From Hyphomonadaceae bacterium (lineage in GTDB: Bacteria > Pseudomonadota > Alphaproteobacteria > Caulobacterales > Aquidulcibacteraceae): a stretch of 64,000 nucleotides of DNA. The position numbers were made by a program, and so were the translations under genes. Positions 53,073 to 60,867 of the stretch are shown piece by piece; the first letter of the stretch is position 1; the number at the start of each line of letters is the position of its first letter. The stretch covers positions 1 through 64,000 of the forward strand of contig JAEUMP010000013.1 of the NCBI GenBank assembly GCA_016791445.1, read 5' to 3'. Under the pieces are notes generated by a model. That model was given only the letters and a program-made list of their open reading frames with translations. It was not told where the DNA came from and did not search any database.

Positions 53073-53977
53073 TGCGAAAAATGACAAGCGCGGCGTATTC
53101 GCCGAAACGGCCACGAAGCCCGTCGCCCGCGTGCATGTTCGGCGCCGCACTTGTGTTCTTTGCGTCTCTTGGCGTGCTGGCCGCACCCGCCCGCGCTGCG
53201 CAGCAACTCTGGGCCGCCGCCTATGTCGACTGGACGTTCGCATCGGAGGCGCCGGGTATCGCGATTGCGCAGGACATGTGGGTTCCACAACCTGCAACTG
53301 CGTCCTTCTTCACATTGAACTGGGACTTCGTCGCCGGCGACGGCGGCTATATCGGGCTGCAGAGCGATGAGGCCGGCGTCGGCAACGCCCGCTTTTCCCT
53401 CTGGAACGCTGATGCGTCGCAAGGCGCCGCATGCCGTCGTTTCGACGGCGAAGGCGAAGGCATGACATGCGTGACGCCTCTCCCTATCGCGCCCGACAAG
53501 ATATACCGCGTCCATGTCACGCGCGGCGAAGCGGATGCGCGCGGCCAGTGGTGGATCGGTTGGATCGAAACACGCGGCGAACCGCGTCGACAGATCGGCG
53601 CGTTGCGCGTCGCACGGACGTCCACGGCGATTGCGCCGGCGAGCGTGCACGATTTTTCGGAGTTCTGGGGCGATGCGGTCGCCGCGTGTCGCGCCGTGCC
53701 GCTGTCGGCTGCCGCATTCGGACCGCCGACGCTGTCCTACGCGAACGGCGCGAAAGCGCTTGGTAGTGGCGCTACCGGACGTCGCCCCGATGGACACCGG
53801 TGCCGCAGCGGACGTGAACGCTCAGGCGCCACGGCGGGCCACACGCCGCTCACCGTTGGAGACCACCCGGGCATGATGATCACACTCGGTGGCGACGCCG
53901 AGTCGAACCGCACGCTTGCACAAAGCCTCGCCGTCCAGTCGCGCGCAATGCCACGCGCTCACGCGCCGCAGCGATAG
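53072..53977 (+). CDS. Secreted DUF3472-like protein, possibly 3'-frameshifted
   Basis: A 301-residue protein with a basic N-terminus and signal helix (about 22-42, MFGAALVFFASLGVLAAPARA). Residues about 45-210 fit the DUF3472 pattern: GGYIGLQSDEAG, NARFSLWNADA, RRFDGEGEGMTC, WWIGWIETRGEP, WGDAVAACRAVP. After about residue 227 the codon use weakens. Another frame looks more coding-like (RLVVALPDVAPMDTGAAADV) and ends at 53876, so the true C-terminus may be shorter via a frameshift near 53757. It overlaps the TIR gene start/stop (ATGA-type TGATG), so the two are co-translated. Confidence 0.7.
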   Translation: MRKMTSAAYSPKRPRSPSPACMFGAALVFFASLGVLAAPARAAQQLWAAAYVDWTFASEAPGIAIAQDMWVPQPATASFFTLNWDFVAGDGGYIGLQSDEAGVGNARFSLWNADASQGAACRRFDGEGEGMTCVTPLPIAPDKIYRVHVTRGEADARGQWWIGWIETRGEPRRQIGALRVARTSTAIAPASVHDFSEFWGDAVAACRAVPLSAAAFGPPTLSYANGAKALGSGATGRRPDGHRCRSGRERSGATAGHTPLTVGDHPGMMITLGGDAESNRTLAQSLAVQSRAMPRAHAPQR

Positions 53978-55755
53978 GGCAGCTCCGGCTCCGCGCAGAA
54001 ATCCGGCCAATGGCCGGTGCTGCGCCAGTAGTCGAGCAGTCCGATATCGGCGGCATGTTGCATGAAGCGCGGATCGGCGCGCACGGCGCGCAATTCTGGA
54101 TAGTAGAGCAGGATGCGGTTGCGCATGCTGCTCGGCTCCTTGAGCAGCGCGAAAGCGGCATCCACATTGCCGAGACGCGCATGCATGCGCAGGCGCCAGT
54201 CTGCGGAGAACGAATGGCAGGCCGGCGGCAAGACGCGACGTCGCGCGTTTGCGCTGACGGCGCGCAACATGGCGTCGACGCAGTCATACTCCGCTGCACG
54301 TCGTCCCGGCTGCCAGCTGCGATGCAGACGAAGCGCCTTCTCGGGATCGTCCCACCACACAAGCACGAGCCAGCGCACGCCGGGTGCGTAGGACGGGTGC
54401 AGGCGTTCAAGCTGGGCGACGCGCGCATAGGCCGCGTCCATGTCTCCCTGGGAAGCGAGCAGGATGATCAGGATCGGCAGGCTGAGAATGGGGCGCGGAT
54501 CGGCGCGTGAATGCAGACGGATCGCCAGTTCGCGCGCTTCGCGAAGCCGCCCCACTTCGCGCAAGAGCATGACGTAGCGCATGATGGCCGGCGCCAGATT
54601 CGGCTGGATCTCGAGGGCCTTGCGCAGATGTTTTTCGCGCTCCGCCCAGTCGCCGCTCTCCTCGACGGCATTCGCGAGCGCCATGTGCGCCCGGGAAGAG
54701 CGGGGATCGAGTGCAAGCGCATGCGCAGCGATACGGCGCACTTCGTCGCGTCGGCGTTGGGCTTCTTCGGGCGTGCCGGCCTCGTCGATCGTCTCGGCGG
54801 TGGCGAGTGCGAGAAAGGCGTGGCCGAGCGAAAGTCGCGGCGCCGCCTCGATCATCGCGCGCGCCGACTTCTCCAGAAGCGCCGTCCCGTCGGCGAGACC
54901 GCCCCAGCACGCCTGAAGGACGAGCCCCATCACGTCCGGCGATAGCGCGCGCCGCGCGGTACGCCTGTCTTCGACGGCGCAGTTCAGCACCGCCGCGGTT
55001 TTCACCGCCGCCTCTTCCGCAAGTGCGGCCTCGCCGCCGCTCAGGCCCTCAAACCGCTGCGACCAGAGCACGAGGCCCGAACGACGCTCGATCACGCGCG
55101 GCGTGACGGTGGGCGCCCCGCCCTCGCGGTTCACCGCGCCTGCGATCACAAACTCCGCCGACTGGCCCCCTTTCAGCGGCGCCGCCATCGCATTGGCTGC
55201 AAGCACCGGAACGAAGGCGTCGCCGACCAGGTCGGCCAGGCGCGCGTCTTCCTCGGGCGCGCTGCGCACCTCGAAGGGCACGACGTGGACGCGGCCGTCG
55301 GACGGCGTCGCGCGCAGGGCAAGCGCCGCAACCGACACCAGGGCGACGCCCGCGATCGCAAGCACCGGCCAGAGCCGCCGCCATGGCCTGTTCAAGGGCG
55401 GCGATGACGGCCCCGTCGACGACGACGCGACGCCTGCGAGAAGCCGGAAGCCGACCTTGGGTACGGTCTCGACGGTGAACGGCGCCGGGTCCGTGCCGCG
55501 CGCGAGTTGGCGGAGCTTGGCGATCACGCGCGTCACCGCGTCGTCAGAGACCGCGCGCCCTTCCCAGCACGCCTCGATCAGCTGATCGCGTGTGACCGTG
55601 CGGCCCTCCGCGCGCGCCAGCACCACGAGGACTTCCATCACCCGCGCCTCGACGCGCTCCTCCGCGCCGTCCGGACGGCGGACGCGACACGCCGACGGGC
55701 TGATCTCCAGCGCCCCCAGCGAAAAGTCGGATTCCGAGCCGAGCGCGACGTTCAT
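53959..55755 (-). CDS. CadC-like transcriptional regulator with TM helix and TPR region
   Basis: A 598-residue protein. The N-terminal OmpR/ToxR-type winged helix (about 10-107) reads FSLGALEISPSACRVRRPDG, VTRDQLIEACWEGRAVSDDA, VTRVIAKLRQL and VETVPKVGFRLLA. A TM helix at about 128-148 follows. The C-terminal helical region (about 240-560) has TPR-like repeats (ALALDPRSSRAHMALANAVE, KALEIQPNLAPAIMRYVMLL). It may sense periplasmic signals and act on DNA, like CadC/ToxR. It is divergent from the secreted-protein operon with 162 bp between starts, so a direct regulatory link is likely (inference). Its 3' end overlaps the DUF3472-like frame by 19 bp. Confidence 0.85.
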   Translation of the reverse strand: MNVALGSESDFSLGALEISPSACRVRRPDGAEERVEARVMEVLVVLARAEGRTVTRDQLIEACWEGRAVSDDAVTRVIAKLRQLARGTDPAPFTVETVPKVGFRLLAGVASSSTGPSSPPLNRPWRRLWPVLAIAGVALVSVAALALRATPSDGRVHVVPFEVRSAPEEDARLADLVGDAFVPVLAANAMAAPLKGGQSAEFVIAGAVNREGGAPTVTPRVIERRSGLVLWSQRFEGLSGGEAALAEEAAVKTAAVLNCAVEDRRTARRALSPDVMGLVLQACWGGLADGTALLEKSARAMIEAAPRLSLGHAFLALATAETIDEAGTPEEAQRRRDEVRRIAAHALALDPRSSRAHMALANAVEESGDWAEREKHLRKALEIQPNLAPAIMRYVMLLREVGRLREARELAIRLHSRADPRPILSLPILIILLASQGDMDAAYARVAQLERLHPSYAPGVRWLVLVWWDDPEKALRLHRSWQPGRRAAEYDCVDAMLRAVSANARRRVLPPACHSFSADWRLRMHARLGNVDAAFALLKEPSSMRNRILLYYPELRAVRADPRFMQHAADIGLLDYWRSTGHWPDFCAEPELPYRCGA

Positions 55756-55917
55756 GGCGAAAAGGTCGGCGAAAAGTCGGCCATTCCTCGCCGATTGGTC
55801 CTGCCGATGCGGTCGAGGTGGCGCATTGCCCTGCTCGCGGAAGGCTCTGTGGGGGTCGCCGGGAAGGAACCACGCCGCGCCCCGCGCTGCAATCACCGCG
55901 CAAAGGAGAGACCAGGG
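55756..55917. promoter_or_regulatory. 162-bp divergent promoter region
   Basis: Space between the CadC-like regulator start (55755, minus) and the first secreted-protein ATG (55918, plus). It ends in AAAGGAGAG, the ribosome site of the secreted operon. No clear palindrome was noticed; operators of winged-helix regulators are often direct repeats and not easily seen. Confidence 0.4.
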
Positions 55918-56868
55918 ATGATGCGTAGCGCACTCAAGTTTGCCGGCGCGGCGGTCGTGACGGCGCTACTCGCCACTGCAACGCCGGCGACCGCTCAGGT
56001 CACGCCGTCACGCGGCGGACTTGTCGGGGGCCCGGGCGGCGGGGCGTTCGAGCATCGCTGCGGGCCGGGCAAGTACCTGACGGGTTTCCATGTCCGCGTC
56101 GGCGCCTCTGTCGACGCCATCGGCCCCGTCTGCAGCACCTGGAACCCCACGCTGCGCCGCATGGAGGCGCACGAGCCCCCGCCCCGGTTCTTCGGCGGAA
56201 CCGGCGGCGCGCGGCTACTTACCTACAGGTGCGCCGCCGACGCAGTCGTGAAGTCCCTGACCGCACAGAGCGCGGAAAACGAGTGGCGCTCGCTGTCCTA
56301 TGTGCTGGCGTTCTGCCAGGAGGCGCGCCCGCCCTATCGCCGGATCGATCAGGGGCTCATCCGCGGCGAGAACAACCACACCTACTTTCCCTCCACCGCC
56401 GAGTGCGACGGCGACAGCGTCGCTGTCGGGCTCCGGGGCCGCGCCGGCAATCTGGTCGACGCCGTCGGCGTCATTTGCGGACCGCGCCCGCCGTTGCCGC
56501 CGTCGCCCGCCGACGCCATGCGTCAGGGTTCAGGCTTCGCCGGACCGGACGACCGCGCGCGCACGGGCATGACCGCCCCTGCCGCCGGTATCGCGCCGCC
56601 GCCGGGGAGCTGTCGCAGCGGCTTCGTCTGGCGACAGTCGCACACCGGAGACACCGCATGCGTGACGCCTGAATCGCGCACGCTGGCGCGGCAGGAAAAC
56701 GCAAACGCTGCGGCGCGCGTCGATCCGGCGGGCGTCTACGGCCCTGCGACCTGCATTCCCGGCTTCGTCTGGCGCGAGGCATTTGACGGCGACGTCGTCT
56801 GCGTCACGCCCGAACGCCGCAGCGCCGTGCGCGAAGAAAATCGCCTCGCCCCAACCCGCACGCATTGA
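55918..56868 (+). CDS. Secreted protein with lectin-like part and C-terminal CVTPE repeats
   Basis: A 316-residue protein starting at ATGATG 55918/55921 after AAGGAGAG, with signal peptide RSALKFAGAAVVTALLATA. Residues about 30-185 form two similar halves with GGAFEHRCGPGKYLTGFHVR and GDSVAVGLRGRAGNLVDAVG, a pattern of jacalin-like lectin folds (inference). Two C-terminal repeats follow: SCRSGFVWRQSHTGDTACVT and TCIPGFVWREAFDGDVVCVT, each ending PExR and an EN pair. The repeat is known in actinobacterial and myxobacterial exported proteins, but function is unknown. First gene of a three-gene secreted operon. Confidence 0.75.
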   Translation: MMRSALKFAGAAVVTALLATATPATAQVTPSRGGLVGGPGGGAFEHRCGPGKYLTGFHVRVGASVDAIGPVCSTWNPTLRRMEAHEPPPRFFGGTGGARLLTYRCAADAVVKSLTAQSAENEWRSLSYVLAFCQEARPPYRRIDQGLIRGENNHTYFPSTAECDGDSVAVGLRGRAGNLVDAVGVICGPRPPLPPSPADAMRQGSGFAGPDDRARTGMTAPAAGIAPPPGSCRSGFVWRQSHTGDTACVTPESRTLARQENANAAARVDPAGVYGPATCIPGFVWREAFDGDVVCVTPERRSAVREENRLAPTRTH

Positions 56869-56880
56869 AAGGAGCACGTC

Positions 56881-57849
56881 ATGTCTCTTCTTCGCCCACT
56901 CGCGATCGCGATCACGCTCGTCACCGCCTCCGCCGCCAGCGCGCACGCAAACACCTGCGGCGACAGGATCGGGGCCGTCGTCTCGCAAGCCGTGCATGCC
57001 GCGCTCGAGGTACGACGTCCCGAGATCGAGACGAACATCCGCAATGAGCTTGGTCGCGGCGATCTCATCGCCCGGGGCTTCACGCTCTACGACATCAATG
57101 TACGGATGGGTCAGCCTGCGTTCGACTACACGAACGGCCAGATCCGGTGGCGCATTCCCGCCAACCACATCTACGCCAAGAGCACGACGCCCGGGCCGCT
57201 CGGCTCCTGGGCTGACCCCGCCGTCGAGGTGTCATTCGATGTTCTCGTCAGCGGCCAGATGCGCATCGCGCCGGATGGGCCGCCGCGCGCGGAGTGGGTG
57301 ACCGGTCAGGTGACGCGCGCAGTGGCCACGCCGCGCAACGCCAGCGGCGCCGTCGCCACAACGCTGGTGCGCGTCGCGCAAATGACGGAACCCGGCGGTC
57401 GCGCCATAGAGAATGCGGTGAACACCTATCTGGTGCGCGATCTCACCTCGATCGTGAACAACGCCATCGGCGGCGCGGGCTTCCCGCAACCGCGAAGCGC
57501 ACCCGTCACAGGGCAACAGCAGACGACGCGCTTCACGTCGCCCACCTACAATTGCGGCGGCGAGATCGTGCGCGCCGACTGGTGCGCGCGCTGGGGCGCC
57601 GATTGCGGACAGCCGGCGGCGCAAGCCTTCTGCACCAGCCGCAATTTCCGGATGGCGACGCATTTCGAGGCGATGCCCGGCGCCGGCCGCACCTGGGTGC
57701 CGCGCGACCGCCGCATCTGCGACGGCCCCGGCTGCACATCGTTCCGTTCCATCACCTGCAGCAACTCCCCTGCGCTGACCGACACCTATGTCCGCACCAA
57801 GCGACTGACCGAAGGCGCGACGGTCGGCCTGCCGCCACAAAAGCGCTGA
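56881..57849 (+). CDS. Secreted Cys-rich hypothetical protein
   Basis: A 322-residue exported protein with signal peptide MSLLRPLAIAITLVTASAASA. An N-terminal helical part (EIETNIRNELGRGDLIARGF) is followed by a beta-rich middle (VEVSFDVLVSGQMRIA) and a Cys-containing C-terminus (YNCGGEIVRADWCARWGADC, RRICDGPGCTSFRSITC) with at least eight Cys after residue 220, probably in disulfides. No family is recognised. It starts 12 nt after the previous stop, with GAAAGGAGCACGTC upstream, so it is co-transcribed with both flanking secreted proteins. Confidence 0.72.
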   Translation: MSLLRPLAIAITLVTASAASAHANTCGDRIGAVVSQAVHAALEVRRPEIETNIRNELGRGDLIARGFTLYDINVRMGQPAFDYTNGQIRWRIPANHIYAKSTTPGPLGSWADPAVEVSFDVLVSGQMRIAPDGPPRAEWVTGQVTRAVATPRNASGAVATTLVRVAQMTEPGGRAIENAVNTYLVRDLTSIVNNAIGGAGFPQPRSAPVTGQQQTTRFTSPTYNCGGEIVRADWCARWGADCGQPAAQAFCTSRNFRMATHFEAMPGAGRTWVPRDRRICDGPGCTSFRSITCSNSPALTDTYVRTKRLTEGATVGLPPQKR

Positions 57850-57879
57850 CACAGAACGATGAAAACCAAGGAGACTGCC

Positions 57880-58299
57880 ATGAGAGTGAATTCATTCGCC
57901 ATCGCCGCGATCACGATCTTGTTCGCCGCATCCGCCGCCGTCGCGCAGGCGCCCGCGCCCGATGCAGGCGCCAAGGCCAAGATACAGAGCGGCGCGGTCA
58001 AGCAGCAGCGTCATCGCCAGAAAGCGCTCAATCCACAGCCGCTCCCGCCGCTCGAGCAACCCGGCGTCGCGACCGCGCTGAATCCGCAACCGTTGCCGCC
58101 GGTCGATCGCCCGGGCGCCGCCGTCGCGCTCAACCCTCAACCCTTGCCGCCGCTTGAGCAACCAGGCGTTGCGACGGCGCTGAACCCGCAGCCGCTGCCG
58201 CCGCTCGAACAGCCCGGTGTCGCCAACGCGCTGAACCCGCAGCCCCTGCCGCCGGTGGCGCAGCCGAATGCCGCAAAGGCGAGGGCGAATGTCCGATAG
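57880..58299 (+). CDS. Secreted LNPQPLPP-repeat protein
   Basis: A 139-residue exported protein with signal peptide MRVNSFAIAAITILFAASAA. Residues 49-133 are five tandem 17-residue repeats beginning ALNPQPLPP, with variable second halves (LEQPGVAT, VDRPGAAV, VAQPNAAK). The short LNPQPLPP motif recurs in otherwise unrelated small bacterial proteins (from memory), but its function is not established. ATG 57880 is preferred: AAGGAGA lies 6-7 nt upstream. An ATG at 57859 is an alternative. Last gene of the operon that starts at 55918; likely an extended polyproline-like polymer, perhaps bound by the lectin-like protein (inference). Confidence 0.75.
   Translation: MRVNSFAIAAITILFAASAAVAQAPAPDAGAKAKIQSGAVKQQRHRQKALNPQPLPPLEQPGVATALNPQPLPPVDRPGAAVALNPQPLPPLEQPGVATALNPQPLPPLEQPGVANALNPQPLPPVAQPNAAKARANVR
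58024..58278 (+). repeat. Five 51-bp tandem repeats encoding LNPQPLPP units
   Basis: Five consecutive 51-bp units encode ALNPQPLPP plus eight variable residues. Units differ by many silent changes, so they are not very recent duplications. Copy number could still vary by recombination. Confidence 0.8.
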
Positions 58300-58422
58300 T
58301 CCGCCTTCACGCGCACATGAACATTGCGCGCGCCCGAAGACGCCGGAAGGCAAAGGGTCGCTGCCTTCCGGCAAACTTCCCGTGAGACCGCAGGCGCACC
58401 GCGATGATACCGTGACGCGCAG

Positions 58423-59961
58423 ATGACTACGCTCTCCCCGCAAGACGCCGACGCCGGCGAAGCCGCCATCGTCGCCATCGCCTCCGGAAAATTGCGCGGC
58501 GCCCGCGTTGGAGGCGTGCGCCGCTTCCTTGGCGTGCCCTATGCCGCGCCGCCTGTAGGGCCGTTGCGCTTTGCAAAGCCGCAAGCGCATCCTGCCTGGA
58601 CGGACGTCCGTGACGCCCTCGTGAAAGGCGACATCGCCCCCCAGCCCACGCCCTCGCGGGCGCAGATGGAAAAGGTGTTGCCGGGCATCGATCTCGCGCC
58701 GCTCGTCGGGGATGGCGTGCGCAAGGGCGACAATTTTCTCGTCGCCAACATTTGGACCACCGAAGCGCCCGCCGCCGGCTTGCCGGTCATGGTCTTCATC
58801 CATGGCGGCTCGTTCACCGGCGGAAGTGGCGGCGCCGATGTCTATGACGGCGCATCTTTCGCGCGCGCGGGCATCGTGTGCGTGACGATCAACTACCGGC
58901 TTGGCGTCGAAGGGTTCCTTCCCATTCCCGGCGCACCGACCAACCTCGGATTGCGCGACATGCTCGCGGCGCTGGCGTGGGTGAAGGACAACATTGCGGC
59001 GTTCGGCGGCGATGCGGGCAATGTGACGGTCTTTGGTGAATCCGCCGGCGCCATGTCCATCGCCAATCTCGTCGCATCACCGTTGGCGAAGGGACTTTTC
59101 CGCCGTGCGATCATACAGAGCGGACACGGACAGATGGTCAGACCGATTCCGGTGGCGGAAAGGCTGACGCGGCGCATCGCGAAAATCCTGCGCGTCACGC
59201 CGGATGTCGCCGGCTTTCGCAGCCGAAGCATCGCCGACGCCGTGCAGGCGCTGGAGAAGGTCTCCCAGCCGACGACGCGCATCGACCTGAAGGACAGCGA
59301 TGGCCGAGAGCCCGCGTTCGGCCTGAGCCGCTTCCTGCCGGTGTACGGCGACGACGTTCTCCCGCAACACCCGATCGCCGCGCTTGCGAGCGGCGTCGGA
59401 TCGGATATCGAAGTGCTCATCGGCACAAATACAGAGGAAATGAACCTCTATTTCGTTCCCAGCGGCGTACGCCGGAAGATCGGCAAGTTCCTCGCGCACT
59501 TCATCGTCCGCCGGTCGGAGCCCCGCGCGCGCGAAATTCTCAAGGCCTACGGGATCGACCGAAAGGACCGCCGTCCGGGCGACGCCTTCACCGAAGCGCT
59601 GACGGATCTCGTCTTCCGCATGCACGCGCATCGCTTCGCCCGCGCGCATCGCGGCCGGACGCACATGTACGCCTTCGGCTGGCGCTCACCGGTGTACGAC
59701 AATGGCCTCGGCGCGTGTCACGCGATCGAACTGCCTTTCGTGTTCAACACGCTCCGGACGGTGAGCGGTCCGCGCGGACTGGCCGGCCACGCGCCGCCGC
59801 AAGCTCTGGCGGATCGCGTGCACGGCTTGTGGTCCGCTTATGCCCGCGATGGCGCGCTCCCCTGGCCCGAATACGATGACGCCACACGCCTTGTGCACAC
59901 GCTCGACACCGGGGAAACCGCGCCCGAGCTGGACATGCCGGCGGACCGCATCCTCTCCTGA
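58423..59961 (+). CDS. Type B carboxylesterase
   Basis: A 512-residue alpha/beta-hydrolase of the carboxylesterase/lipase type B family. The nucleophile elbow GESAGAMS holds Ser207; the oxyanion HGG motif is FIHGGSFTGGSGG (125-137); FLGVPYAAPPVGPLRF near the N-terminus is the family start. Glu and His partners fall in the C-terminal half (TNTEEMNL, LGACHAIELPFVF). It has no signal peptide, so it is probably cytoplasmic. It cleaves carboxylic esters. Gene order esterase-SDR, with an 11-bp gap, suggests an ester-degradation unit. Confidence 0.9.
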   Translation: MTTLSPQDADAGEAAIVAIASGKLRGARVGGVRRFLGVPYAAPPVGPLRFAKPQAHPAWTDVRDALVKGDIAPQPTPSRAQMEKVLPGIDLAPLVGDGVRKGDNFLVANIWTTEAPAAGLPVMVFIHGGSFTGGSGGADVYDGASFARAGIVCVTINYRLGVEGFLPIPGAPTNLGLRDMLAALAWVKDNIAAFGGDAGNVTVFGESAGAMSIANLVASPLAKGLFRRAIIQSGHGQMVRPIPVAERLTRRIAKILRVTPDVAGFRSRSIADAVQALEKVSQPTTRIDLKDSDGREPAFGLSRFLPVYGDDVLPQHPIAALASGVGSDIEVLIGTNTEEMNLYFVPSGVRRKIGKFLAHFIVRRSEPRAREILKAYGIDRKDRRPGDAFTEALTDLVFRMHAHRFARAHRGRTHMYAFGWRSPVYDNGLGACHAIELPFVFNTLRTVSGPRGLAGHAPPQALADRVHGLWSAYARDGALPWPEYDDATRLVHTLDTGETAPELDMPADRILS

Positions 59962-59972
59962 ACGGCGACCCC

Positions 59973-60746
59973 ATGTATCTTGAAAGATTCCGGCTGACCG
60001 ATCGTGTCGCTGTCGTCACCGGCGGCGCGAGTGGTATCGGCTACGCCATTGTGCACGCGCTCGCAGAGGCAGGCGCGAAAGTGACTATCGCCGACCGCGA
60101 CTTGCAGGCCATCGAGAAGGCGCAAGCAAAGCTGGAGTCATTCGGCTACGCGACAGATGGCGTCGTGATGGATGTCACCGACTCCGGACGTGTCACGAAC
60201 GTCGCCGACGACATCGCCGCAAGACACGGGCGTATCGACATCCTGGTCAACAACGCCGGTATCGCCCGCAGCGAAACGCCGGCGGAGGCGGTCGCTGACG
60301 AACACTGGCTCAACGTGCTCGATGTGAACCTGAACGGCAGTTTCTGGTGCGCGCGGGCCTTCGGAAAGCACATGCTGGCGCAGGGATCTGGCGTCATCGT
60401 CAATGTCGGCTCGATGAGCGGCTTCATCGTCAACCGGCCGCAGCCGCAGAGCTACTACAATGCCTCGAAAGCGGCCGTGCACCAACTCACGCGCTCCCTC
60501 GCCGCCGAATGGGCGGCGCGTGGCGTGCGCGTGAACGCGGTGGCTCCCACCTATATCCGAACGCCTCTCAACGAATTCGCCGACACGTCGGGCGAAATGT
60601 ACCGGCGCTGGATCGACAGCACGCCGATGGCGCGGCTGGGGGAGCCTGAGGAAGTCGCATCGGTCGTGCTCTTTCTCGCGTCCGACGCCGCCAGCCTCAT
60701 GACCGGGGCCATCGTGCTCGCCGATGGCGGTTACACCTGCTGGTGA
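59973..60746 (+). CDS. Short-chain dehydrogenase/reductase
   Basis: A 257-residue classical SDR. The nucleotide motif TGGASGIG is at 16-23, NNAGIA follows LVNNAGIA, the catalytic Ser/Tyr/Lys set is in MSGFIVN and SYYNASKAAVH, and VNAVAPTYIRTPLN is the usual C-terminal landmark. The acidic residue after strand 2 (TIADRD) favours NAD over NADP. It oxidises or reduces an alcohol/ketone, perhaps the alcohol released by the upstream esterase. It starts 11 nt after the esterase stop. Confidence 0.92.
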   Translation: MYLERFRLTDRVAVVTGGASGIGYAIVHALAEAGAKVTIADRDLQAIEKAQAKLESFGYATDGVVMDVTDSGRVTNVADDIAARHGRIDILVNNAGIARSETPAEAVADEHWLNVLDVNLNGSFWCARAFGKHMLAQGSGVIVNVGSMSGFIVNRPQPQSYYNASKAAVHQLTRSLAAEWAARGVRVNAVAPTYIRTPLNEFADTSGEMYRRWIDSTPMARLGEPEEVASVVLFLASDAASLMTGAIVLADGGYTCW

Positions 60747-60867
60747 GCCGCCGTGCGAAGCCTGCGTGCGCTTCGGCACACCCGCCGACCTTTCAGATAG
60801 GTATGGCGGAAGTTAACGTCTCCAGAACAAGCCGGCCAGAAAGTACGCCGGACTGGAGGAACGAGAC

